Shown here: piece after piece, positions 24,206-34,032 of the stretch | Position numbering within the stretch: the first letter of the stretch is position 1 | Layout of the letters: each line of letters starts with the position of its first letter | Source: an uncultured Paraprevotella sp. | GTDB taxonomy: Bacteria; Bacteroidota; Bacteroidia; Bacteroidales; Bacteroidaceae | Length of the DNA: 64,000 nt | Direction of reading: 5' to 3' | Assembly (NCBI GenBank): GCA_944321365.1 | Contig: CALULA010000001.1 | Span: 1-64,000 of the forward strand | Notes under the pieces: generated by a model | The model's input: the letters and a program-made list of their open reading frames with translations, nothing else | The model's database searches: none | Told to the model about the DNA's origin: nothing | Made by a program: the position numbers and the translations under genes

Positions 24206-26872
24206 ATGAAAAATGAAATGTGTCAAAAACAGAAACAGATGAATGTAGGGTGCGTGAAGACGTTGTTGCTGATGTGCTTCTTTTCCTGTGTCTCGACGTT
24301 AGGCATGCGGGCTGAAGAATGGGTATGCAGCGAGTCCGTGCCCGGTGCTTTTCCGTTGGTGACGGAAAAGGAGGTTGCCGCGTTGTGCTATGACGACGGT
24401 GAATATGCCGGCGTGGTGAGGGCTATCGGTGATTTGCAGAAAGACATCTGCCGGGTGACAGGACGTTCGCCGCGGGTGACGATGGACGATGGGGCACAGC
24501 TTCCTGTCATCATCGGAACCGTGGGAAGGAGCAAACGGGTGACGGAACTGCTAGATTCCGGACTCTTGCATGCGGAGGATTTGGAAGGCAAGTGGGAGAG
24601 TTTTGTCGTTGCCGTGGTGGAGAAACCGTCAGCAAATGTACCCCGTGCCTTGGTCATCGCCGGAAGCGACAAGCGCGGTACCATATATGGTATTTATGAG
24701 CTGTCCCGTCAGTTGGGCGTCTCGCCATGGTATTGGTGGGCAGATGTGCCGGTGTGCCATCGGGATGCAGCTTATGTCAAGTCCGGTTACCGGGCCTCTG
24801 GGGAACCGAAAGTGAAATATCGCGGCATTTTTATCAACGATGAGTTCCCCTGCATGACGGCATGGGCACGGGAAAAATTCGGCGGGATGAACAGCAAGAT
24901 GTACGCCCATGTCTATGAATTGCTGCTGCGTTTGAAGGCCAACACCCTTTGGCCCGCCATGTGGGGGTCGTTCAAGGAATACAAGCCTTTGGTGCCCGAA
25001 CTTCGCGATGCGGACGGACTGTATGCCGGTAACTGTTTCAATGAAGACGATCCGGAGAATCCCCGTCTGGCTGATGAGTATGGCATTGTCATCGGGACCT
25101 CACATCATGAGCCGATGCAACGTTCGCAACAGGAATGGATGCGGCACAAGCAGGACTATGGTAACGGGGAATGGAACTGGCTGACCAACAAGGGGGCCAT
25201 CAAGCGTTTCTTCAGCGAAGGCATAGAGAACACCAAAGACTATGAGAGTCTGGTGACCATCGGGATGCGTGGGGATGAAGACCGCCCGATGACGGATGCC
25301 GGAAGCCGGGAGGCCAACTTCCGGGTGATGGAGGAAATCATTGCCGAGCAGCGCAGGATTATCCGGCGTGCGGCCGGACGGCCAGCGCGCGAAGTACCGC
25401 AGGTATGGACGCTCTACAGCGAAGTCCTGGACTATTATGATGGCGGTCTGGAAGTTCCTGACGATGTGATTATCATGCTTTGTGATGACAATTTCGGTCA
25501 TGTCCGCCGTTTGCCGGACCTTGGGAAGGAACGGCATCCTGGTGGGTATGGCATGTATTACCACGTGGGATATTATGGTGCGCCGAGAGCCAGCAAATGG
25601 CTGACCATGTCGGCCCTGCCGGAAATGTGGGAACAGTTGCAGGCCACTTACGACTACGGGGTGGACCGTCTGTGGATGCTGAATGTGGGCGACATCAAGC
25701 CGCACGAATATGCCATTGACTTCTTTATGGAAATGGCTTGGAATCCGGAACGGTTCAGGGCTGATAATTTACAGGCGTATGCCGAAGCGTTCTGTGCCCG
25801 TCAGTTCGGTCCGGAGCAAGCCCGCGAGGCGGCGGAACTCCTGTCGGCCTATGGGCGTTATGTCTCACGGGTAACGGCAGAGATGTTGGATGCTGAAACG
25901 TATAATCTGGAGAGTGGGGAATTCAAGGCCGTGCGCGATGAGTTCATGGCTTTGGAGGCCCGTGCGCTCCGGCAGTTCCTGACGCTGCCCGGCGAATACA
26001 GGGACGCCTATCAGGAACTGGTGCTTTTCCCCATCCAGGGCATGGCCAACCTCTATGACATGTACTACGCGCAGGCGATGAACCGCAAGCTGGCGGAGGA
26101 GAAGAATCCGGAGGCCAACAGATGGGCCGACCGTGTGGAGGAATGCTTTGAGCGCGATTCCCTGTTGTGCCATGACTACAATCATCGTCTGGCAGGTGGA
26201 AAATGGAATCACATGATGGACCAGGTGCACATCGGATATGCAGAATGGCATGCGCCGCGCTATAACCGTATGCCGGAAGTGGTGCGCGTGGAGGTGGAGA
26301 GGCAGGGCGATGGTTTGTCGTCACTGCGCAAGGGCCATGTGTTCCGCCAGTACAGGGGAGTGGTGGCAATGGAGGCCGAACACGTGTTCGACTGCACGGA
26401 TGCGACAGAAGCCCGCTGGAACATAATTCCGGGACTGGGCCGTTCGCGTTCGGGGCTGGCACTCATGCCCTACACAGTCGGGACGGACGGAGCACGGGCT
26501 GTCTACCGGATGGAACTGGACACGGAGGCTGATTCCGTGGATGTATGGCTGACTTTCGCCGTGACCATGCCTTTCCTGCCGGGAGGGCATTATGCCACAT
26601 TCTCCTTGGACGGGAGCGCAGCACAGCGGATCGGACTGAATCAGGACCTGATATGGGAGAACAAATACACGCTGATGTACCCCACGGCGGCCTCGCGCGT
26701 TATCCGCAAGCGGGTGCGCCTGCCGCTCGGTCAGGCAACGCAGGGCAGTCATGTGCTGGAATACCGTCCCTTGCAGCCCGGCATTGTGCTGGAACAGATT
26801 ACGGTGGATTGCGGCGGTTATGAGGAGACGCGGAACGGCATGCCGGAAAGTCCGTATGCGATCAGACCTTGA
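24206..26872 (+). CDS. GH115 alpha-glucuronidase (intact copy)
   Basis: About 888 residues from ATG 24206; ATG 24239 is an equally good start just before the signal peptide (TLLLMCFFSCVSTLGMRA). It is a full-length GH115, with N-terminal domain AGSDKRGTIYGIYE, then KYRGIFINDEFP, LKANTLWPAMW, GTSHHEPMQRS, GMRGDEDRPM, MLCDDNFGHVRRLP, YYHVGYYGAP and VGDIKPHEY. The C-terminal sandwich ends LQPGIVLEQITVD. GH115 enzymes remove (4-O-methyl)-glucuronic acid linked alpha-1,2 to internal xylose of long glucuronoxylan. This is the only undamaged GH115 of three in the operon, so it must carry this activity for the locus unless the other two are assembly errors. Confidence 0.95.
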   Translation: MKNEMCQKQKQMNVGCVKTLLLMCFFSCVSTLGMRAEEWVCSESVPGAFPLVTEKEVAALCYDDGEYAGVVRAIGDLQKDICRVTGRSPRVTMDDGAQLPVIIGTVGRSKRVTELLDSGLLHAEDLEGKWESFVVAVVEKPSANVPRALVIAGSDKRGTIYGIYELSRQLGVSPWYWWADVPVCHRDAAYVKSGYRASGEPKVKYRGIFINDEFPCMTAWAREKFGGMNSKMYAHVYELLLRLKANTLWPAMWGSFKEYKPLVPELRDADGLYAGNCFNEDDPENPRLADEYGIVIGTSHHEPMQRSQQEWMRHKQDYGNGEWNWLTNKGAIKRFFSEGIENTKDYESLVTIGMRGDEDRPMTDAGSREANFRVMEEIIAEQRRIIRRAAGRPAREVPQVWTLYSEVLDYYDGGLEVPDDVIIMLCDDNFGHVRRLPDLGKERHPGGYGMYYHVGYYGAPRASKWLTMSALPEMWEQLQATYDYGVDRLWMLNVGDIKPHEYAIDFFMEMAWNPERFRADNLQAYAEAFCARQFGPEQAREAAELLSAYGRYVSRVTAEMLDAETYNLESGEFKAVRDEFMALEARALRQFLTLPGEYRDAYQELVLFPIQGMANLYDMYYAQAMNRKLAEEKNPEANRWADRVEECFERDSLLCHDYNHRLAGGKWNHMMDQVHIGYAEWHAPRYNRMPEVVRVEVERQGDGLSSLRKGHVFRQYRGVVAMEAEHVFDCTDATEARWNIIPGLGRSRSGLALMPYTVGTDGARAVYRMELDTEADSVDVWLTFAVTMPFLPGGHYATFSLDGSAAQRIGLNQDLIWENKYTLMYPTAASRVIRKRVRLPLGQATQGSHVLEYRPLQPGIVLEQITVDCGGYEETRNGMPESPYAIRP

Positions 26873-26907
26873 TATGCGGGACTATTATATATGAAGTAAG
26901 TCAAGAT

Positions 26908-29490
26908 ATGTTGAGAAAAATATTATGTGTGTTATGCCTGATGATGAATGTTCCTGTCTTGTGGGCAGCGAACACCGGTCGGGAGGTTGTCAATCTGAAC
27001 CGTGAGTGGCAGTATCGCCGTGGCGACTGTCCCGGAGCTAAGCAGGCAGATTATGATGATTCCGGATGGGAAACAGTAGGGTTGCCCCATTCTTTCAGCA
27101 TCCCTTATTTCCTGTCCAAGGACTTCTATACGGGATATGGCTGGTATCGCAAAACGGTGGATTTCACCAAAAAGGACCTGAAGAGGGACTTGTTTCTGGA
27201 GTTCGACGGTGTGTTCCAGGAGGCTGAAGTCTATGTCAACGGGCAATTGGCCGGAACACATCGGGGCGGATATACCGGTTTCAACATCCGTATTACTCCT
27301 TATGTGAAGCGGGGGGCGAACCAGATTGCCGTAAGAGTGAACAACCTGTGGCAGGCGGACGTGGCTCCGAGGGGCGGTGAGCATGTGTTCAGCGGTGGCA
27401 TCTACCGTAATGTGAGGCTGATGAAGAAGCATCCTGTGCACATTGACTGGTATGGTACGTTCGTCACGACGCCGACACTGGAGGAACGGGCCGGGCGTTC
27501 GTCAACGGTACGCGTGCAGACGGCGGTGCGTAATAATACGGAGAAAACCGGAGAGTATGCATTGAAGATACTGGTGAAAGACGATACCGGTCGCACTGTA
27601 GCCACGGGGGAGACCGCCGGACGTGTGGAAACGGGGACGGTGAAACAGTTTGACCTCACTACGGAAGAGATTGCCGGAATCGCTTTGTGGAGTCCGTCTT
27701 CTCCGCGTCTGTACACCTTGGTGAGCGAACTTTATGAAGGACGCAAACTGGTGGACCGCGAAGAGACGGAGTTCGGCTTCCGTTGGTTCAAATGGACAGC
27801 AGACAAGGGATTCTTTCTGAACGGCAAGCACCTGTTCTTTCATGGGGCCAATGTGCACCAGGACCAGGCCGGATGGGGTGATGCCGTTACGGAAGAGGCC
27901 ATGCGTCGCGACGTGAAAATGATGAAAGAGGCTGGCTTTGATATTATTAGAGGGAGCCATTATCCCCATTCTCCGGCTTTCTCCAGGGCATGCGACCGCG
28001 TGGGGATGCTCTTCTGGTCGGAAACCTCGTTCTGGGGTACGGCGGGACCGAAAGTAGATGGAGGCTGGACGGCGAGTGCCTATCCGGTAAAGGAGAGCGA
28101 CATTGCAGGTTTTGAGCAGAATGTTCTTCAGCAGCTGGAAGACATGATCCGCATTCATCGCAACCATCCGTCTATTGTTGTATGGAGCGTTTCTAACGAA
28201 CCTTTTTTTACGGATGGCAAAACGATTCCGGGCGTAAAGCAGTTGTTAAAGAAACTGACGGACAAGGTGCACGAACTGGACCCGACCCGTCCGGCAGCTG
28301 TGGGAGGGGCGCAGCGTCCTTTAGGCGTTGACCGGATAGATCATATCGGTGACATTGCCGGATATAATGGCGACGGTGCGCGCATCGAAGATTTCCAGTC
28401 GCCCGGAATCCCCAGTGTAGTGACGGAATATGGCAGTACCACCTCCGACCGTCCGGGCCGTTATATCCCCGGATGGGGTGATCTGGCACGTGATGAAGGC
28501 TGGAGAGGCCGCGCGTGGCGCAGCGGGCAGATTATCTGGTGCGGCTTTGACCATGGCAGTCTTTTCGGAGAGAATATGGCCAAGATGGGCATTGTGGACT
28601 ATTTCCGTCTGCCCAAGCGTTCGTGGTATTGGTATCGTAATGAATACGGGCACAAGTCACCGCCGGAATGGCCTGTGGAGGGCGTCCCGGCCAGATTGAG
28701 ACTGGAAACTTCAAAGACTGCGGGCATACGGGCCGATGGCACTGATGATGTGCAGTTGGTTGTCACGGTGCTGGACCGGGATGGCCGTGAGCTGAGCAAC
28801 AGTCCCGATGTGTGTCTGTCTGTGGTGTCCGGTCCGGGGGAGTTCCCCACGGGGCGGAGCATAGCATTCTCTGCGGATAGTGATATCCGTATTCAGGATG
28901 GTAAGGCGGCCATTGCCTTACGGGCTTATTATGCCGGGCGGACTGTCGTAGAGGCCACTTCGGCTGGTTTGGAGCCGGCACGGGTAGAATTGGAGTTTGT
29001 CGGTGCGCCTGATTATGAGGAAGGAAAGTCGCGGCAGGTAACAGAACGTCCTTATGTACGTTATGTGAAGGAGACAGAAAAGAAGGAGTTGCAGCGTTAC
29101 GGTCCTGACAGTCCCACTTTTGCCAGCAGTGCGGTGCAGGGCTGTCCGGCGGGTTTTGCTGCGGATGGTGATACTGCTACTTATTGGCAGCCGACGGCAA
29201 ACGACAGAAAACCGTATCTGACCCTTGATGTGGAACGTACGTTGGAGCTGCATTCGGTGACGGCAGTACTGAACCGGCAGGTGGCAGGGCGGATTGTCGT
29301 GGAAGTGTCTGCCGATGAGGTGAATTGGCAGAAAGCGGCTGAGGTGGGCTCACGTCGCGACGGTGCGTGGACGATTCCTTTGCAGAAACCGGTGAAAGCA
29401 CGTTTTATCCGTTTCACTTTCCTGTTGGGTGAGGGAGAAATGTCTCCTGCACTGGCGGAAGTAGAAGCACGCGGAACGGTGGCAGATTAA
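26908..29490 (+). CDS. GH2 glycosidase with C-terminal F5/8-type domain
   Basis: 860 residues from ATG 26908 (signal peptide ILCVLCLMMNVPVLWA); the in-frame start at 26869 gives a non-signal extension. The GH2 sugar-binding domain begins NREWQYRRGD and the catalytic barrel has acid/base Glu431 (WSVSNEP) and a probable nucleophile Glu507 (VVTEYGS). An Ig-like domain (about 600-710) precedes a discoidin/CBM32-like domain (about 730-855: FAADGDTATYWQ, ARFIRFTF). Likely activities are beta-galactosidase or a related exo-beta-glycosidase; the exact sugar cannot be read from sequence. Galactose occurs on complex cereal xylans, which would explain its presence (inference). Confidence 0.9.
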   Translation: MLRKILCVLCLMMNVPVLWAANTGREVVNLNREWQYRRGDCPGAKQADYDDSGWETVGLPHSFSIPYFLSKDFYTGYGWYRKTVDFTKKDLKRDLFLEFDGVFQEAEVYVNGQLAGTHRGGYTGFNIRITPYVKRGANQIAVRVNNLWQADVAPRGGEHVFSGGIYRNVRLMKKHPVHIDWYGTFVTTPTLEERAGRSSTVRVQTAVRNNTEKTGEYALKILVKDDTGRTVATGETAGRVETGTVKQFDLTTEEIAGIALWSPSSPRLYTLVSELYEGRKLVDREETEFGFRWFKWTADKGFFLNGKHLFFHGANVHQDQAGWGDAVTEEAMRRDVKMMKEAGFDIIRGSHYPHSPAFSRACDRVGMLFWSETSFWGTAGPKVDGGWTASAYPVKESDIAGFEQNVLQQLEDMIRIHRNHPSIVVWSVSNEPFFTDGKTIPGVKQLLKKLTDKVHELDPTRPAAVGGAQRPLGVDRIDHIGDIAGYNGDGARIEDFQSPGIPSVVTEYGSTTSDRPGRYIPGWGDLARDEGWRGRAWRSGQIIWCGFDHGSLFGENMAKMGIVDYFRLPKRSWYWYRNEYGHKSPPEWPVEGVPARLRLETSKTAGIRADGTDDVQLVVTVLDRDGRELSNSPDVCLSVVSGPGEFPTGRSIAFSADSDIRIQDGKAAIALRAYYAGRTVVEATSAGLEPARVELEFVGAPDYEEGKSRQVTERPYVRYVKETEKKELQRYGPDSPTFASSAVQGCPAGFAADGDTATYWQPTANDRKPYLTLDVERTLELHSVTAVLNRQVAGRIVVEVSADEVNWQKAAEVGSRRDGAWTIPLQKPVKARFIRFTFLLGEGEMSPALAEVEARGTVAD

Positions 29491-29516
29491 TATGAAACGA
29501 TAATAATATAAACAAA

Positions 29517-31895
29517 ATGAAGATGAAGATGAAGAAATTTTGGTGCGCGGCGGCAGGACTGGTTGTTGGCCTGTCGGCAGTCGGTGCATCCATTCCCGCA
29601 AAAGTGGAAACATTTCCGGTGAGTAGTGTAAGACTGACTCAGAGTCCTTTCAAGCATGCAGAGGATTTGGACATACGCTATTTGCTCGCGATTGATCCGG
29701 ACCGCCTGCTGGCCCCTTATCTGAAAGGAGCCGGACTGCCGCCCAAAGCCGAGAATTATACCAATTGGGAGAATACTGGTCTGGACGGACATATCGGCGG
29801 GCACTATCTTTCGGCCCTGTCGTATATGTATGCGGCTACGGGAAATCAGGAAATCAAAGGACGTTTGGACTATATGCTTTCCGAGATGAAACGTTGTCAG
29901 GATGCTGCGGGTGACGGCTATCTGTGCGGTGTACCCGATGGCAGAAAGATGTGGGCGGAGATTGCGGAAGGAAACATCCGGGCCAGTTCGTTCGGACTGA
30001 ACGACCGTTGGGTGCCGCTTTACAATATCCACAAGACGTATGCCGGATTGCGGGATGCTTATGAAGTGGCAGGCTGTAAGGAGGCCGGTGAGATGCTGGT
30101 GAAGCTGACAGACTGGATGATGAGCCTTACGGAGAATCTGACAGACGAACAGATGCAGGACATGCTCCGCAGTGAACATGGAGGATTGAACGAGATATTC
30201 GCAGATGTGAGCTACATTACCGGAGACGACGCTTACCTGAAGCTGGCACATCGCTTCTCTCATCAGGCCATTTTGGACCCCTTGTTGAAACATGAGGACC
30301 AGCTGACGGGAAAACATGCCAATACACAGATCCCCAAGGTGATCGGCTATAAGCGTATTGCCGATTTGGAGGGGAATGCGGACTGGGACGAGGCGGCACG
30401 TTTCTTTTGGGAGACGGTGGTGACGCGCCGTAGCATAACCATTGGCGGTAACAGCGTACGTGAGCATTTCCATCCGGCAGAAGACTTTTCCAGTATGCTC
30501 ACCAGTGAGCAAGGGCCGGAGACATGTAACACCTATAATATGCTGCGTCTGACCAAGATGCTCTATCAGACCAGCGGAGACTCCCGCTATATGGATTATT
30601 ATGAACGGGCTTTGTTCAATCATATACTGTCTACGATTGATCCCGTGCAGGGCGGTTTTGTCTATTTCACGCCGATGCGTTCGGGGCATTACCGTGTCTA
30701 TTCCCAGCCGCAGACCAGTTTCTGGTGTTGTGTCGGCTCCGGAATGGAGAACCATGCCCGCTATGGGGAGATGATTTATGCTCATTCGGGTGAGGATGAA
30801 CTTTATGTGAATCTGTTCATTCCCTCCTTGTTGCAGTGGGGAAAGGTGAATGTGGAGCAGCAGACTGCTTTCCCTGAGGAAGAAGCCACCTCGTTGCTCT
30901 TCACCATGAAGAAAGCGCGTACGTTTACCGTGAAGTTCCGTGTGCCGGAATGGGCCGATGTCTCTCAAATGACATTGACGGTGAACGGGGAGAAGCAGAC
31001 CGTGAATGCATCGGACGGTTACGTGCAATTACAGCGGACGTGGCAGAATGGCGACAAGGTGAAGCTGTCATTGCCGATGTCGTTGCGGGCTGTGCGGTTG
31101 CCCGATGGCTCGCCGAACTATTCATTCCTGTACGGTCCTGTCGTTCTGGCCTCCCGTATGGGGAAGCAGGATCAGGCCGGACTGTTTGCCGATGACAGCC
31201 GGGGCGGACACATTGCCGGCGGTCCGCAGTGGTCTTTGCAGGACATGCCGGTTCTGGTCGGTGATACGGCAGATGTGTTGTCGCACATCAGAAAGGTGGA
31301 TGGAAAGCCACTTACGTTCCAGCTCACCGGTCTGTACCCGTCGCGTTATGAGGGTATGACGCTCGAACCTTTCAATCGTTTATATGAATGCCGCTACATG
31401 GTGTATTGGCCGATGGTGTCGACCGAAAGGCTGAAAGCCCAGCAGGAGGCTTTGGCTGCGGCAGAACGCAAGCGTCAGGCTCTGGAGGCTGCAACGGCAG
31501 ATAAGGTCATCTGCGGAGAGCAACAGCCGGAAAGTGATCATTTCATCCAATCAGAACGTTCGCGTACGGGAAGTGACAACGACCGTCATTGGCGCAGTGC
31601 GGAGAAAGAGGGATGGTTCTCTTACCGGATGCGGACGAATGGCCGTGCGGTGAACAGCCTGCGGTTGGAGTATATGGCGGACGATGCGGCCAGTCTGATG
31701 CTGTCGGTAGACGGAGGCCAGTCCGTTATGGTGAGACTTGAAGGCGGGCGCGGCATGAAGACCGCAGTAGTGGAACTGCCTGAAAATGTTGAAGGAAAAG
31801 AAGTGTTGACCGTGAAATTCTCTCCGGAAGGACAAGGCGTTACACCGCGTCTTTACGAAGTACGGCTGATGGATTCCGAAAAAGGTGTTGAGTGA
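29517..31895 (+). CDS. DUF1680 glycosidase (GH127/GH146-like beta-L-arabinofuranosidase)
   Basis: 792 residues with a short Lys-rich start and signal peptide. It is an (alpha/alpha)6-barrel DUF1680 protein with YLLAIDPDRLLAPYLKGAG, GHIGGHYLSALSYMYA, NIHKTYAGLRDAY, then GPETCNTYNML and FWCCVGSGMENH. The Cys near 337 and the Cys pair near 404-405 correspond to the zinc/catalytic cysteines of the family. Characterised relatives hydrolyse beta-L-arabinofuranosides; the overall sequence looks closer to GH146 than GH127 (impression, not computed). The stop codon overlaps the start of the next GH43 gene by one base, indicating translational coupling. Why a beta-arabinofuranosidase belongs in a xylan operon is unclear. 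Confidence 0.88.
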   Translation: MKMKMKKFWCAAAGLVVGLSAVGASIPAKVETFPVSSVRLTQSPFKHAEDLDIRYLLAIDPDRLLAPYLKGAGLPPKAENYTNWENTGLDGHIGGHYLSALSYMYAATGNQEIKGRLDYMLSEMKRCQDAAGDGYLCGVPDGRKMWAEIAEGNIRASSFGLNDRWVPLYNIHKTYAGLRDAYEVAGCKEAGEMLVKLTDWMMSLTENLTDEQMQDMLRSEHGGLNEIFADVSYITGDDAYLKLAHRFSHQAILDPLLKHEDQLTGKHANTQIPKVIGYKRIADLEGNADWDEAARFFWETVVTRRSITIGGNSVREHFHPAEDFSSMLTSEQGPETCNTYNMLRLTKMLYQTSGDSRYMDYYERALFNHILSTIDPVQGGFVYFTPMRSGHYRVYSQPQTSFWCCVGSGMENHARYGEMIYAHSGEDELYVNLFIPSLLQWGKVNVEQQTAFPEEEATSLLFTMKKARTFTVKFRVPEWADVSQMTLTVNGEKQTVNASDGYVQLQRTWQNGDKVKLSLPMSLRAVRLPDGSPNYSFLYGPVVLASRMGKQDQAGLFADDSRGGHIAGGPQWSLQDMPVLVGDTADVLSHIRKVDGKPLTFQLTGLYPSRYEGMTLEPFNRLYECRYMVYWPMVSTERLKAQQEALAAAERKRQALEAATADKVICGEQQPESDHFIQSERSRTGSDNDRHWRSAEKEGWFSYRMRTNGRAVNSLRLEYMADDAASLMLSVDGGQSVMVRLEGGRGMKTAVVELPENVEGKEVLTVKFSPEGQGVTPRLYEVRLMDSEKGVE

Positions 31896-33982
31896 TGAGA
31901 ACAATCATTGCATGGTTTATGTCGTTGTGTGCTGTAACCTTGACAGCACATACGGATTCATGGACGGCGGATAACGGGAATGGAACCTTCACCAACCCGT
32001 TGTTTTACGACGAGTTTTCCGATCCTGATCTTATCCGGGTGGGCGATGATTTCTATCTGGCCGGAACGACCATGCACTGCACGCCGGGCCTTGTGATTCT
32101 CCATTCCAGGGACTTGGTGAACTGGGAGTTCCTGAGTTACTGCTTCGACCGTTTCAACATGGGTGACGAGTTCCGTCTGGAAAACGGGAAAGAGGCATAC
32201 GGACAGGGCATCTGGGCACCCTGTATCCGTTATCATGACGGCAAGTTCTATGTGTTCTCCAACATCAACGGGCACGGCATGCAGGTGTTCATTGCCGAGA
32301 ATCCCGCCGGACCGTGGGAGCATATCAATATGGGCGGGAACATCTATGACCTCTCCGTGCTGTTTGATGACGACGGCAAGATATATGCCGTGTACAAATA
32401 TAACGAAGTGAGGATGATTGAAATCAAGCCCGACTTCAGCGGCTATGTGGAGGGCAGCGAGCGGATTATCATTCCGGCGGGAAATGCCATGGGCGAGGGC
32501 CATCACTTCTATAAAATTAACGGGAAGTACTACATCATAAGTGCCAATTTCGCCCCCGTGGGGCGGATGCAGTGTGCACGTGCCGACCGTCCTGAAGGAC
32601 CCTATGAGACGGTGACCATCAGCGCGAAAGAGACATTCGGCACCATGCGTGCCATGACGGTGAACAACGTAGGCCTCGGAGCACCTGTGCCGGAGGACGG
32701 GTTCAATTTCAAGGTTAATGAACCAGAAGGGAACTATCTGGCTGCCGTGCCCTTGCATCAGGGCGGCATTGTGGACCTGCCCAACGGTGAGTGGTGGGGA
32801 TTCTCCATGGTGGACTTCATGGCCGTGGGTCGTACCACTTGTCTTTCGCCGGTGACATGGGTAGACGGTTGGCCCTATTTCGGATTGCCGGGGAATCTCG
32901 GACGCTCGCCGCGCACGTGGTTCAAGCCCGAAGTGGGATCCGACGAGAAGCCCCATGCACCTTATCAGCGGAACGACAGTTTCGACGGTAAGGAACTGCT
33001 GCCCGTGTGGCAGTGGAACCACGAGCCGGTGGATGGCAAGTGGAAACTGACAGGTGGCAAACTGCGAATCTCCACTTTACCTGCCAGAAGCTTCCTTTGG
33101 GCCAGGAACACGTTGACCCAACGTGGTGTGGGGCCTGTGTCGATTGCTACGGTGAAAGTGGATGCCTCCCGGCTGAAGACGGGTGACGTAGCCGGACTTG
33201 GGCTGCTGAATATGCCTTATGCCACCTTGGGACTGGCGAAGAAAAGCAAGAGCGAATATGCCTTGAACTGGTACGATCAGGATGCAGACCTGCGCAAGGA
33301 GGCCGCAGCCTCGTCTGTCATGTATCTGCGCATAACGGGTGACTTTCATCGTGCGCTGGCCCAGTTCAGTTATAGTTCCGATGGGGTGAACTTCACCAAC
33401 ATCGGCGACAGTGTGCGGATGCCCTATCAGTTGAAGACATTCCAGGGCACGCGCTACGCTCTCTTTGCTTACAACACGGTGGACAAGGAGGGCGGTTATG
33501 CCCAGTTCGACGACTTCAGGCTGGACGAACCGATGGCTGATCGCAGCGGAAACCTGCCTGTGGGCAAGGTCATTACTTTGGTAAATCTTGGGTCTGGCAA
33601 CCTGGCATGGGCTAATCCTCACGGCATGTTGCATTCTGCGGGTCGGAACAGTAAGGATGCCAAAGGCGACGGTTGCCGTTTCCGGGTGCACGACCGTGGG
33701 CAGGGCCGGGTGGCCTTGGAGGCGTTGAACGGTACGGGATTCGTCACCGTGGTGGGAGCCGGGCTGTCTTCGGATGTTCGTTTACTGAAAGAGGAGTCGG
33801 AGGGAAGCTTGTTCATGTGGCAGGATATGCTGGACGGACAGTGCATGTTGCTTTCGTTGAAAACCCATCGCTATGTGGGCCTCCATCCGGAAACGGGCGA
33901 GCCTTATTCGGCTGATTGGCCGGGTACACTGCCCGACCGCCGTGACGGGACGGTGTTCCGCTGGCAGGTGGTGGACGAGTAG
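31895..33982 (+). CDS. GH43 glycosidase with beta-sandwich and trefoil-like C-terminal domain
   Basis: 695 residues from ATG 31895 (TGATG overlap with the preceding stop); a GTG at 31892 is less likely. A signal peptide (about 1-18) is followed by a GH43 propeller (about 25-330) with base Asp in FSDPDLIRVGD, modulating Asp in YDLSVLFDDDG and acid Glu in GEGHHFYKINGKYY. A concanavalin-like sandwich (about 345-545) comes next, then about 140 residues with repeated short strands and FRV/FRWQVVDE ends that resemble a beta-trefoil or AbfB-like sugar-binding domain. The expected role is exo-acting xylosidase or arabinofuranosidase; the extra domain may bind xylan or arabinose (inference). Confidence 0.88.
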   Translation: MRTIIAWFMSLCAVTLTAHTDSWTADNGNGTFTNPLFYDEFSDPDLIRVGDDFYLAGTTMHCTPGLVILHSRDLVNWEFLSYCFDRFNMGDEFRLENGKEAYGQGIWAPCIRYHDGKFYVFSNINGHGMQVFIAENPAGPWEHINMGGNIYDLSVLFDDDGKIYAVYKYNEVRMIEIKPDFSGYVEGSERIIIPAGNAMGEGHHFYKINGKYYIISANFAPVGRMQCARADRPEGPYETVTISAKETFGTMRAMTVNNVGLGAPVPEDGFNFKVNEPEGNYLAAVPLHQGGIVDLPNGEWWGFSMVDFMAVGRTTCLSPVTWVDGWPYFGLPGNLGRSPRTWFKPEVGSDEKPHAPYQRNDSFDGKELLPVWQWNHEPVDGKWKLTGGKLRISTLPARSFLWARNTLTQRGVGPVSIATVKVDASRLKTGDVAGLGLLNMPYATLGLAKKSKSEYALNWYDQDADLRKEAAASSVMYLRITGDFHRALAQFSYSSDGVNFTNIGDSVRMPYQLKTFQGTRYALFAYNTVDKEGGYAQFDDFRLDEPMADRSGNLPVGKVITLVNLGSGNLAWANPHGMLHSAGRNSKDAKGDGCRFRVHDRGQGRVALEALNGTGFVTVVGAGLSSDVRLLKEESEGSLFMWQDMLDGQCMLLSLKTHRYVGLHPETGEPYSADWPGTLPDRRDGTVFRWQVVDE

Positions 33983-33996
33983 CCTCAGTTGCTATA

Positions 33997-34024
33997 TATA
34001 ATAAGGTATATATTATAATAAGGT
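33997..34024. repeat. Short direct repeat in AT-rich gap
   Basis: The 11-mer TATAATAAGGT occurs at 33997-34007 and 34014-34024 in the 50-bp gap before the frameshifted GH115. I see no promoter box in it. Confidence 0.5.
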
Positions 34025-34032
34025 GTAGCTTT

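Noticed and set aside
31892..31894. GTG start for the GH43 gene
   Set aside because: The ATG three bases later gives the common TGATG stop-start overlap and the same signal peptide.
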